64,000 nt of DNA, taken from positions 62,001-126,000 of the forward strand of contig QVMW01000009.1 in NCBI GenBank assembly GCA_003417655.1, read 5' to 3'. The notes beneath the pieces are model-generated. The model was not told the DNA's origin. It saw nothing but the letters and a program-made list of their open reading frames with translations, and ran no database searches. This DNA comes from Rhodobacteraceae bacterium 63075 (lineage in GTDB: Bacteria; Pseudomonadota; Alphaproteobacteria; Rhodobacterales; Rhodobacteraceae). This document shows positions 44,727-53,021 of the stretch, piece by piece (the stretch's first letter is position 1; each line of letters starts with the position of its first letter). Both the position numbers and the translations under genes were made by a program.

Positions 44727-44877
44727 CATTGTCAGACAGACGAATTGGAGAAGCCAATTCTGCCGGAAGGGGCCGGGGCGCCCCCACACCTGCTACAGCC
44801 TGAATAGGTAGAGAGGACAGTCGCTGCACTCTGGATGCACGCTGGCAGCGGAGGGCGAAGCGGCGGTTCTAAAGCCC

Positions 44878-45041
44878 GGGGCCGGAATAGCACCGAAGGT
44901 GCCCGGCCCCTCGCCAGACCGCCCCCCGGGCTGGCGATTTGTTGAGGCTTGGCGCGCCGCTCCGATCTTATTCGGATGTGGCAGGCATAAAGCGCTGCTG
45001 CGCCAGCGATGGATCGCCACCCCGCGGTCTGGCGAGGGGCC
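44878..45041. repeat. 164-bp structured repeat, copy C
   Basis: Full-length partner of copy A. The 18-base arm GGCCCCTCGCCAGACCGC (44905-44922) is exactly complementary to the end of the element, GCGGTCTGGCGAGGGGCC (45024-45041). Orientation is the same as copy A, so A and C are direct repeats bracketing about 4.5 kb with three glycan genes. Confidence 0.8.
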
Positions 45042-45176
45042 GCTCCCGCGTCGGCGGTTATTAATGCGCTTGCCATTAGCGCGGCCATGTCATCGAGACG
45101 GGCATCGCGACTCTGCGCGATGGGCGGAGAGCGGGCGTTCGCTGCGAGTTGCACCAATCGCCGCTTGTTGTGTTAT

Positions 45177-46241
45177 TCAATCTTTTAGGGAGAGCTTCTG
45201 CCCATCCTCGTCTACTAAACGTGTAAACGCTGCTTCTCCCGCCTCGTCGATCAAATATTCGAAGCCAGGTACTTCATACCGCTCCAAAACTTCGGCAAGT
45301 TGCTTTTGGGACCACGGCTTGAAGACCTGATCGGATCCGTCTATTGGCTTGGATTTCGTGTACGGAACAACCGCCATTTGCTGGCACCTAAAAGTGTCTG
45401 CATCTTCAGAGTGAATATAGCTGTGCGTTGCATTGCGAAGTGCGGACTTGTAGTGAACGCGGGCTGCTAACTCATCAAACTGAATGGGATGAAGTTGCTG
45501 ACGCGCTAGCTCGTAGGGACCAAGGCCCGCCAAATCATGCTGCAGCCCTCCGTCGCCAACAAAAGCGAACCCAAGATCGCCGAAGCGGATGCAGATCGAT
45601 GGTCCGAAGATGTTGGTTGAAAGGTTGAACATCCCGTATTCTATATCTTCAGACAACGAATAGACATATAGTGTAAATGGATGTTGAGTATGGAGAGCGC
45701 GAAAAAGACTCAACTTTCGCCAAGACTGTAAAAGCAGGTGCAGCATAAACATTTCGTCCATAGCATCGGGGGGAAATATCTCTCCTAATGCAGGCTGGCG
45801 TTGGTCGCGCAACAGACTTGCCTCTTTGAACAAAATTCCAACTAGAATTTTGGACATCCAACGTCCAACTTCATAGCTATCAGCGACGGTCCAGTTAGGG
45901 ATATTTTCAGCTGAGAGCTTGCTCACATAGCTTTCGGTTTTACCAAGAACCTCTCCGTTGCACGTCGCGCAAGCTGGTACACGCAAACTTCTATAGGGCA
46001 GAAAACTGCCGTTTAGCAGTCCTAGCTTGCTGTCCCAAAGATCGAACCGATTTTGAAGCCACTTTGGAATTACATGCTCGCCCCTGCCATTTGTAGGCTG
46101 GCCACCGCACAGAAAACACTGGCGCGCGATAATACTGTTCGGTTCAAGCGCTCTCTCGGTAAGGCGAAGAACATAGTCAGCGGGAAGTGGATTTTTTGAT
46201 AAAACTGACATGGGCTTAACCAACTTATGTGTGGTGATCAT
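45177..46241 (-). CDS. HNH-type zinc-binding protein of unknown function
   Basis: 354 aa. Near the N-terminus Cys42-x2-Cys45, then Glu55-His56 (GEHVIPKWLQ), and Cys91-x2-Cys94-Asn95 (PACATCNGEV): the layout of an HNH nuclease or HNH-like zinc finger. The remaining 250 residues match nothing I recognise. Composition is visibly more AT-rich than neighbours (roughly half G+C by eye), with many rare codons, which suggests recent transfer. An alternative start is 46211. A role in defence is possible, but not shown. Confidence 0.65.
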   Translation of the reverse strand: MITTHKLVKPMSVLSKNPLPADYVLRLTERALEPNSIIARQCFLCGGQPTNGRGEHVIPKWLQNRFDLWDSKLGLLNGSFLPYRSLRVPACATCNGEVLGKTESYVSKLSAENIPNWTVADSYEVGRWMSKILVGILFKEASLLRDQRQPALGEIFPPDAMDEMFMLHLLLQSWRKLSLFRALHTQHPFTLYVYSLSEDIEYGMFNLSTNIFGPSICIRFGDLGFAFVGDGGLQHDLAGLGPYELARQQLHPIQFDELAARVHYKSALRNATHSYIHSEDADTFRCQQMAVVPYTKSKPIDGSDQVFKPWSQKQLAEVLERYEVPGFEYLIDEAGEAAFTRLVDEDGQKLSLKD

Positions 46242-46318
46242 TGTCGCGCAACCACTGATTACTGGGCCTTCCCGCTAGACAGAAGCACTTCTTGATCGCC
46301 ATAAGGTGACGTTGCAGA

Positions 46319-46425
46319 GCGTTAAGGCGTTAACGCACACTCAGGGCCGAGCACGGCCCCACTTTCCCCTCACACCCAGCAAACCAAACCGCCCATCCCC
46401 AAAATGATTAACGCTCTGGCGTTAA
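46319..46425. promoter_or_regulatory. Paired GCGTTAA dyads
   Basis: Two perfect dyads use the same half-site with 4-base spacers: GCGTTAA-GGCG-TTAACGC (46319-46336) and TTAACGC-TCTG-GCGTTAA (46408-46425). They are in the intergenic gap between the HNH-type gene start and the end of the acyltransferase gene. Binding sites for an unknown regulator, or a composite secondary structure, are both possible. The first could serve the HNH gene promoter. Confidence 0.4.
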
Positions 46426-46517
46426 CTTTTGCGTGAGCTGCGGGCGCTGCACTAGAGGGGTGTACTGGGGGGTGTACAGGTTGGCACCCCCTGTTTTGCG
46501 GGGTTAATGGCGAAGGG

Positions 46518-47051
46518 TTAACCGGGCGTGCGCTCTGCGGGCCCGGGCCCCGAGATGACCTTCGCGGGGATGCCCGCCACCGTCGCGCCGGGGGGGACAT
46601 CGCGGGTCACCACGGCGTTCGCCCCGATCACCGCGTGGTCCCCGACGGTGAGCGGCGCGATGAGTTTCGCGCCCGCGCCCACGTCCACATGGCCGCCGAG
46701 CACGACCGGCCCGGCCAGTGTAACCTGTTGGAAAATCATGCAATTCGGGCCGATCCTGGCATCCGGGTGGATGATGATGCCGGTCGGGTGCGTCAGCCGG
46801 AGCCCGCCGCCGATCTCGGTGTTGAGGTGAATCTCGCTTTGGGTGACGAGCGACCAGAACCAGTGATTGAGCACCCAGTATTTGCGCATGAGCCGCGCCC
46901 AGGGCCCGCGCTTCCCGCGCAGACGCTGGTACCGCCGCACCGCCCGCAGAAGCTTGCGCCCCGGGTCCCAAACCCCCTGCACCTCCTCCCGCCCCCAATC
47001 CGCCACCGCCGCGGAAACATTCGCGTCATCGCCGACGGTTTCGCTCATCAT
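46518..47051 (-). CDS. Hexapeptide-repeat acyltransferase (serine acetyltransferase-like)
   Basis: 177 aa. A hydrophobic N-terminal helical part (RKLLRAVRRYQRLRGKRGPWARLMRKYWVLNHWFWSLVTQSEIHLNTEIGGGL) precedes the left-handed helix domain: HPTGIIIHPDARIGPNCMIFQQVTL, VGAGAKLIAPLTVGDHAVIGANAVVTRDVPPGATVAGIPAKVI. The HPTGIIIHP segment carries the His used in serine acetyltransferase-type enzymes. In this context it more likely O-acetylates a sugar of the polysaccharide than makes cysteine precursor. Divergent from the RTX glycosidase gene. Confidence 0.85.
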   Translation of the reverse strand: MMSETVGDDANVSAAVADWGREEVQGVWDPGRKLLRAVRRYQRLRGKRGPWARLMRKYWVLNHWFWSLVTQSEIHLNTEIGGGLRLTHPTGIIIHPDARIGPNCMIFQQVTLAGPVVLGGHVDVGAGAKLIAPLTVGDHAVIGANAVVTRDVPPGATVAGIPAKVISGPGPAERTPG

Positions 47052-47176
47052 TCCTCCGATCTTGGGTTAACTTGCCAAAATAGCGCCGTTTTCCAGCTTT
47101 ACGGGAGCGTGGCAATATTTGTTCGAAAGCGCAACAGAGCGTGACACGTTGCGGTGAATTGAAAGGGGAATCGAGA

Positions 47177-50122
47177 ATGCTCAGACCGATGCTGATGGCC
47201 GTTTTTCTGTTGGTCATGTCATTGCCGGCAAGTGCCAAGGAGTCACGGATTTATGTCTTCGGAAACAGCCTCATCAATCACTTGGACGGCGGTGATGAAA
47301 CCGCGGTGCCTTTCTGGCTCGCACGAATGGCAAAGGCGGCGGGCCATGAGTTCGCCGCAGATGGACAATGGGGCTTCCTGCGCGATTTCATCCGCCCCGG
47401 GAAGCCGCTTTCGAACTGGTCGTTCAATGGGGTGAAATCGGCCTGGAACCGTGATCGCGTGCAGTTCAGCGATGCCGACTTGACTGCGATCATGGTAAAT
47501 CCAGCCAATTTTATCCAATACAAACAACCAGGTGCCCCATATGATGGAGACAACCCTGCTAGGATCTCGCCGCGAGAGGCAATGGAAAAGCTCATTGACC
47601 TTCATGTCGCAGACCGGCCTTTTCTGATCTATGAGGGCTGGGCGGAAATGGCTGGTGTCACGCGTCAATTCCCGCCGCGCAAATCCGGCTTGAGAGACTA
47701 TCACCGCTTCAATGCCGGTGATTATCACGACTGGTACGTGACCTTGGCAGAAGAGCTCTCCGAGCTCCGCCCGGACGCAGATATCCGCCTGATCCCCGTG
47801 GCCAGGACGCTTTCCCAGCTATTGACGGAGGAGCCGCTCAACGCGATCGGCGCGGAAGATCTCTATGTTGACAACGCGCCGCATGGCACGTCGACACTTT
47901 ATTACCTTGCTGCAATGACAGTATTCCCGGCGCTGTATGGCGAGGCAGCGCCGCGTCTCCAAGGGCTTGAGGGCACAGTGCATCCTCTGTTGATCGAGCA
48001 TCAAACCACCATTGCCGCGCGTATCATGGAGCTGCAAGGTGACGATATTAGGGCACAGGTCGAGTCGCCGCGAGCGAGCGGGGCAGATGATAGTCGCATA
48101 GCAACCAAGATGGAGCGCGGGCCATCTGCTCAACAGAGCACGCAGATTACGAACCCTTCGTTGGCTCTCGGGCTTGACGGTGTGTCCGACTGGTCAACCC
48201 AGCACCCGTTTCTCAATATCATGAAAACCGCGCGGCCATGGGTCGGGCATGTTGGGGATGAGTGGGGCGCGATCACCATGGATGACCTCGAAAGGCGCGG
48301 GCTGCTCGATGAGCATGGCTATCCGCGCCGAATCCCTGCTGAGGCAAACAAGCTGGAAACCTTCGTTCTGACGGATCAGCCGGAGGCGGCCACGGATTTG
48401 GCGAGCCGATATCGCATCCGCTGGAAAGGAAAGGGCGAGTTGAGCGTGACGGGGCGGGGCCGGACTGCCCGTATGGTGCGGGGAGACAACGAAACATGGC
48501 TCGAATACTCGCCGGGAGAGGGGCTGGTCGCCATCTCGATCTTGAGCACGGACCCGGAGGGAACCGGCGATTATATCCGCGACATAGAGATCGTTCGGGA
48601 AGATCATATCCCACTGCATGACGCAGGGGCGCTGTTCAATCCGGCCTGGATCGAGCGCGTTGCCAACGTGCGATCACTGCGGTTCATGGACTGGATGCTC
48701 ACGAATGGCTCACCCGTCGAAAGCTGGGACGGGCGGCCTTTGCCAGAACATTTTTCCTATGCGTGGCGGGGTGTTCCTGCCGAAACCATGATTGCGCTTT
48801 CCAACAAGATCGGAGCCGACCCGTGGTTCTGTATGCCGCACGCCGCCGATGACACCTACATGCGCAGCTTCGCGGAGCTCGTGCGGCAAACGCTCGACCG
48901 CCGCCTGAAAGCCCATGTCGAGTTTTCGAACGAGCTTTGGAACCATATATTTCCGCAGGCCGAATGGGCGGGAGATCAGGCCAGGAAGCGGTGGGGAGAG
49001 CAGGTAGAAGGCGATGCCTGGATGCAATATGCGGGCCTCCGCTCCGCTGAAGTGATGAATATCTGGGCAGATGTCTTCGGCTCACAGGCCGCGTCGAGGC
49101 TGGTCCGGGTCATGGGGGTGCATACGGGCTGGATGGGGCTTGAGGAGCCGTTCATGCAAGCACCGCGCGCTGTTGCGGAAGGATTGGCGCCTCCGGTCGA
49201 GTCTTTTGATGCCTATGCGGTATCGGGATATTTCGGCTTCGATCTCGGTTTGGAGGAAGAGGGCCTGCCCGAAGTGAGGCGGATCGTCGCGAAATCGCGT
49301 GGAAAGGCCGAACAGGCCGTTCGGGAGCAAGGCCTTCAACGCAAGGCCTTAGAGGCGGCAATTGAACCGGTCAAGTTCGATGATGCCTACCCCGAGGTGG
49401 CTGAATTGCTTTGGGAAGGGTCATTCAAGGAGCTGACCGAAGTCCTGTGGCCGTATCACGCGAGAGTCGCCGAGGCGAACGGCTTGCAGCTCATCATGTA
49501 TGAAGGCGGAACGCATGTCACGCCTCATGGCGAGGCGATCAACGATGAGGAGCTTGTCGAGTTCTTTGTCTCGTTCAACTACGATGCCGAAATGGGCAAG
49601 TTCTACGAGGAATTGCTTCGGCGCTGGCGAGATGTCGGCGGCACATTGTTCAATGCCTTCGTGGATGTCGCAAAGCCTACGAAATATGGTAGTTGGGGCG
49701 CGCTCAGGCATTTGCAGGATCAGAACCCCAGGTGGGACGCGCTGGTCGCGGCCAATGCGCTCAGCCCGCAAAACGTGCCGGAACGAGCTTCAGGCACGTT
49801 TCTGCATGGGTTGACCATCATGGGAGGGCAGGGGCCGGACCACATGTATGGAACTCCGGAAGAGGACGTTATGGTGGGCGGGCCCGGGGATGACTTCCTG
49901 AAGTCTTTTGGTGGAAACGATGTCCTGAACGGAGGGCCGGGACAGGATATCGTGGAACTTCCCGGCAAAGCGGAGAATTATCGCATCTATCGGCAGGGCG
50001 CATTGGTGGTCGCAAAGCGGGAAGAGGACAACGCTGCCGCTTATTCTGTAAAGATGCGGGACGTTGAGAAACTCTATTTTTCGTTGGAGCCTACAAGAAA
50101 ATACGTGGTCGCTGTAGACTGA
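47177..50122 (+). CDS. Secreted SGNH-like / glycosidase-like protein with C-terminal RTX repeats
   Basis: 981 aa from the Met at 47177 (GGGGAA upstream). Signal peptide MLRPMLMAVFLLVMSLPASA. Residues about 25-290 look SGNH-hydrolase-like (IYVFGNSLINHLDGG; DNAPHGT as candidate catalytic D/H). Residues about 350-860 look like a TIM-barrel glycosidase, with candidate acid/base Glu586 in EFSNELWNH and nucleophile Glu776 in MYEGGTH. Residues 883-927 are five in-phase RTX nonapeptides (GGxGxDxxx, e.g. GGPGDDFLK, GGPGQDIVE) that bind calcium. Next to the acyltransferase and glycosyltransferase genes, it is probably a polysaccharide-trimming or -binding enzyme. Secretion may be Sec-dependent. Confidence 0.75.
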   Translation: MLRPMLMAVFLLVMSLPASAKESRIYVFGNSLINHLDGGDETAVPFWLARMAKAAGHEFAADGQWGFLRDFIRPGKPLSNWSFNGVKSAWNRDRVQFSDADLTAIMVNPANFIQYKQPGAPYDGDNPARISPREAMEKLIDLHVADRPFLIYEGWAEMAGVTRQFPPRKSGLRDYHRFNAGDYHDWYVTLAEELSELRPDADIRLIPVARTLSQLLTEEPLNAIGAEDLYVDNAPHGTSTLYYLAAMTVFPALYGEAAPRLQGLEGTVHPLLIEHQTTIAARIMELQGDDIRAQVESPRASGADDSRIATKMERGPSAQQSTQITNPSLALGLDGVSDWSTQHPFLNIMKTARPWVGHVGDEWGAITMDDLERRGLLDEHGYPRRIPAEANKLETFVLTDQPEAATDLASRYRIRWKGKGELSVTGRGRTARMVRGDNETWLEYSPGEGLVAISILSTDPEGTGDYIRDIEIVREDHIPLHDAGALFNPAWIERVANVRSLRFMDWMLTNGSPVESWDGRPLPEHFSYAWRGVPAETMIALSNKIGADPWFCMPHAADDTYMRSFAELVRQTLDRRLKAHVEFSNELWNHIFPQAEWAGDQARKRWGEQVEGDAWMQYAGLRSAEVMNIWADVFGSQAASRLVRVMGVHTGWMGLEEPFMQAPRAVAEGLAPPVESFDAYAVSGYFGFDLGLEEEGLPEVRRIVAKSRGKAEQAVREQGLQRKALEAAIEPVKFDDAYPEVAELLWEGSFKELTEVLWPYHARVAEANGLQLIMYEGGTHVTPHGEAINDEELVEFFVSFNYDAEMGKFYEELLRRWRDVGGTLFNAFVDVAKPTKYGSWGALRHLQDQNPRWDALVAANALSPQNVPERASGTFLHGLTIMGGQGPDHMYGTPEEDVMVGGPGDDFLKSFGGNDVLNGGPGQDIVELPGKAENYRIYRQGALVVAKREEDNAAAYSVKMRDVEKLYFSLEPTRKYVVAVD

Positions 50123-50144
50123 TTTTCAGTTGGCGTCAAAAGCG

Positions 50145-50177
50145 AAGGGCGCTGCACGAGGTTCGTGCAGCGCCCTT
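50145..50177. terminator. Bidirectional terminator
   Basis: Perfect 15-bp stem AAGGGCGCTGCACGA / TCGTGCAGCGCCCTT with a 3-base loop between convergent genes. On the minus strand CGCTTTTG follows, on the plus strand GCTTGG, so it serves the minus-strand gene better. Confidence 0.8.
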
Positions 50178-50198
50178 GCTTGGTAATCACTGAGGCTT

Positions 50199-50708
50199 TT
50201 AGAACAAGGTCACGCTGACATTGCCGTCGCTGCCCTCAGTGCTGTTCTTGTCCGCTTTGAGCTCCAGCTCGGCAACTGTCGTGTCAAGGTAGACAGCATC
50301 GTCTTTCATCATGACGTTGCCGGGCGTGAGCGTGACAACCAAGATGTCCGCCGTAATGGCCGATGACGATTTCACGTCGACATGCAGCTCAGGATTGCCC
50401 TTGGCATTGTAGTCGATCTCGGTGATTTCGCCGATGTTGTCGCCAGCGGTCGTCTGAAGCATCTCACCGCGCGAATTGGCAAGGGTGCGGAACGTATCAA
50501 GCGGCATCGCGATGGATTTCTCGTCGAACTCTGCCATGCCATTGTTGATACGCGGGCTGTTCGTGTCATAGACGAACGGCTTTTGGGACCCGACTTCCAC
50601 GCCGCCTTCCGTGCTGGCTTCAGGCGATCCCGATTGCGCGATCGCGAGGGGCGCGGCAAAGGACATGGCTGTAGCGAGAGCAAGTGTTTTCATCGGTGTG
50701 ATAGTCAT
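50199..50708 (-). CDS. Secreted PRC-barrel-like protein
   Basis: 169 aa. Start at 50708 behind AAAGGA; signal peptide MTITPMKTLALATAMSFAAPLAIA. The central segment GEMLQTTAGDNIGEITEIDYNAKGNPELHVDVKSSS has the shape of a PRC-barrel module (strand-turn GDxIGEIxD). Small periplasmic protein of unknown function, sandwiched between the RTX protein and a glycosyltransferase. Alternative start at 50693. Confidence 0.65.
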   Translation of the reverse strand: MTITPMKTLALATAMSFAAPLAIAQSGSPEASTEGGVEVGSQKPFVYDTNSPRINNGMAEFDEKSIAMPLDTFRTLANSRGEMLQTTAGDNIGEITEIDYNAKGNPELHVDVKSSSAITADILVVTLTPGNVMMKDDAVYLDTTVAELELKADKNSTEGSDGNVSVTLF

Positions 50709-50814
50709 TTCGTTTCCTTTCCGTTGATCGGTTATGCTCTCACAACGGGTGCGGTGGTCTGTAGTTCCAACGCGAGACGAAAGAAAGCGGGGAACAACGA
50801 GTGGCGGGTTTGCG

Positions 50815-52149
50815 TTAGGGGGAGATTTTGCTTTCCGTCATACCCTTCAACAGGGTGATGGCCCCTTCGCGCGAGGAAAAGCCTGTTTCTATGCGTGCCC
50901 GACCGGCCCGTGACAGATGCGCGAGCTTTTCAGGATCAGCGGCCAAAGAGCTTATGGCATCTGCCAGAGCTGACGGGCTCTTCGGCGGAACGAGCAAGCC
51001 GTCTTTTTCATGCCTGATAAGTTCGGGAACGCCGCCGCTATCTGTCCCGATAGTTGGCACTCCGCAGCTCATCGCCTCCATATAGGCCACGCCGAGAGGC
51101 TCATGCCAGCTCGCCAATACGAAGATATCGGCCTCCAGGAGCTTGGCGCGCACCGCATCGGCGCTGATGGCGCCGAGCAGGCTTATCTTGTCCTCAAGAC
51201 CAAGTTCGTCGATTTTCGCTTCCAATTCGCCTCGGAACCCGCTTCCGCCTTCGTCGTCCTCTCCCGCGATTTCGAGACTGACATCAAGGCCGCGGTCGGT
51301 CAGGAGCCTGACGGCTTCCATCAGGTCCTGATGGCCTTTAACGATATTCAGGCGCGCGCAGGAGAAAAGCCGGAGCGTTTGGCCGCGCTGGGGCGGGATA
51401 TAGGCGCCGGGCCTGTCCAGCTCTTCAGTATCGACACCCATCGGCTGCAGATATACCCTTTCCGGCAAATCCGCACCGACAGCCTCTTTCAGTTCAACGC
51501 GTAACTTCTCGGTGATCACGGTGCCGAAACGAGCGTGCCGCCATTTGAACCTTTGTCCCGGGCCGTAATCCGTGAGCGGGCCGTGAAGCGTGAGTGAATA
51601 GTCCAGACCGTAGACCAGCTTGGCGAGCGCGCAGATGGTCGCTGCGCGCCGCGCCGAATGCGCATGCACATGCTTGATGCCCAGTGACTGACAGGTAAAC
51701 GCCAGTCGCCGCGCCGAAGGCATGCTCAGGAGCAAATCCTTGGCAAATTCCCGCGGCTCGATGCGCAAGTCACCACTCAAACGCCGAAGCGGCAAGCGAG
51801 ACAACGCGCACGCTGCGTTGAGCGGGTTCTTGTCGACAAGGTAGGTCGTGCGGGACATCGCGTCCTGCGACCATCCGTGTGAAATTAAGGCAGGCGGCGG
51901 CGGGCGCGTGCTGAAAAGCGTCACATTCACGCCCATCTTTTTTAGTTCGAGTATCTCACGCCAAAAGAATATATGGGTCTGACCGGGAAATTGGGGTATG
52001 AGAATGCCAATTTTTTCAGGAGTTTCGTCAGTCTGTGGCAATGTGAGATGCTCGCGAGGCTCAGGAATCAGAACAGTCGTGGCAAACCTTGGTGTTCCCC
52101 ATCGCGGAAAGAGTGCACCGTTGGTGGTCGAAGGCGCAAGCGAATGCAT
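50815..52149 (-). CDS. Glycosyltransferase, GT4 family
   Basis: 444 aa. N-terminal IGILIPQFPGQTHIFFWREILELKKMGVNVTLFSTR; H-x-H-x motif KHVHAHSARRAATICALAKL; C-terminal LFSCARLNIVKGHQDLMEAVRLL, FVLASWHEPLGVAYMEAMSCGVPTIGTDSGGVPELI (E-x7-E). Typical of exopolysaccharide glycosyltransferases such as those of amylovoran or colanic acid clusters. The first 40 residues are not family-like, so the true start may be downstream of 52149; an inner start would also leave room for the divergent promoter. Confidence 0.88.
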   Translation of the reverse strand: MHSLAPSTTNGALFPRWGTPRFATTVLIPEPREHLTLPQTDETPEKIGILIPQFPGQTHIFFWREILELKKMGVNVTLFSTRPPPPALISHGWSQDAMSRTTYLVDKNPLNAACALSRLPLRRLSGDLRIEPREFAKDLLLSMPSARRLAFTCQSLGIKHVHAHSARRAATICALAKLVYGLDYSLTLHGPLTDYGPGQRFKWRHARFGTVITEKLRVELKEAVGADLPERVYLQPMGVDTEELDRPGAYIPPQRGQTLRLFSCARLNIVKGHQDLMEAVRLLTDRGLDVSLEIAGEDDEGGSGFRGELEAKIDELGLEDKISLLGAISADAVRAKLLEADIFVLASWHEPLGVAYMEAMSCGVPTIGTDSGGVPELIRHEKDGLLVPPKSPSALADAISSLAADPEKLAHLSRAGRARIETGFSSREGAITLLKGMTESKISP

Positions 52150-52163
52150 GGAAAAGGCATGAT

Positions 52164-53021
52164 ATGGCCGGCTTGAGTGTCATTATTCCCGCTTCGAACG
52201 AGGCGACCGAAATAGACGGCTGCCTGAAGCGCCTGCTGGCGTCAGATCCAAGGCCGGGTTTCGGATCGGGGTCTACCCCCGTTCCGATGCCGATAGACGT
52301 GGTCGTCGTGGCCAACGGGTGTTCGGATGCAACTGTGCAAAACGCGCGAGCTCTCGCGCCCGCTTTCGAGCGGCTTGGCTGGAACTTCAAGGTTTTGGAA
52401 CTGGCAGTGGGCAACAAACCAGCCGCGCTCAATGCGGGTGACAGAGCAGCGCGGCATGGCGCCAGGGTTTATCTCGATGCGGATGTCAGAGTGGACAAGT
52501 TCCTGCTCGATCAATTGGCGCGCATTCTTCAGAGCAGGAAGCCTTTATATGCCAGCGGAACATGCCGGATCACCCCTCCCCGGAGCCTTTTCAGCAGGGC
52601 CTATGCACGCATCTATGCGCAGGTGCCTTTCATGACGCATGGAGTGCCCGGATGCGGGCTGTTCGGCGTGACTGCGGCCGGAAGGCGCCGCTGGGGAGAC
52701 TTTCCCGACATCATATCCGACGATACTTTCGTGCGACTTCAGTTCCACCCGTCCGAGCGCATCTTGCTGAGCAGCAGCTATGACTGGCCGATAGCGGAGG
52801 GGCTTGGCAGGCTTGTCAGAGTGCGCGAACGACAGAACCGCGGTGTCGATCAGATCAGGGACCTTTATCCAGCGCTTTGTGTCAATGACGACAAGCCTCG
52901 CATGAGCCCCGGTGACATCGCGCGACTGGCCATAAAAGATCCCATTGGCTTTGCGAGCTACACGAGCGTTGCCTTGTTGACCCGCTTCAGGACTGCCGAA
53001 GGATGGAGCCGCGGACGATGA
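52164..53021 (+). CDS. Glycosyltransferase, GT2 family
   Basis: 285 aa from the Met at 52164. GT-A fold: AGLSVIIPASNEATEIDGCLKRLLAS at the N-terminus, metal-binding D-x-D as VYLDADVRVD (about residues 118-127), acceptor-side ISDDTFVRLQFHP (candidate catalytic Asp). No transmembrane helix of note except a weak C-terminal one (IGFASYTSVALLT). Stop overlaps the flippase start (ATGA). Confidence 0.86.
   Translation: MAGLSVIIPASNEATEIDGCLKRLLASDPRPGFGSGSTPVPMPIDVVVVANGCSDATVQNARALAPAFERLGWNFKVLELAVGNKPAALNAGDRAARHGARVYLDADVRVDKFLLDQLARILQSRKPLYASGTCRITPPRSLFSRAYARIYAQVPFMTHGVPGCGLFGVTAAGRRRWGDFPDIISDDTFVRLQFHPSERILLSSSYDWPIAEGLGRLVRVRERQNRGVDQIRDLYPALCVNDDKPRMSPGDIARLAIKDPIGFASYTSVALLTRFRTAEGWSRGR

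Larger units (their letters stand above)
44641..45176. other. Non-coding region with repeat copies B and C
   Basis: 536 bases between the GT4 gene and the convergent HNH-type gene. It holds a partial copy (44692-44726) and a full copy (44878-45041) of the repeat. No gene with a ribosome site seen. Confidence 0.6.
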
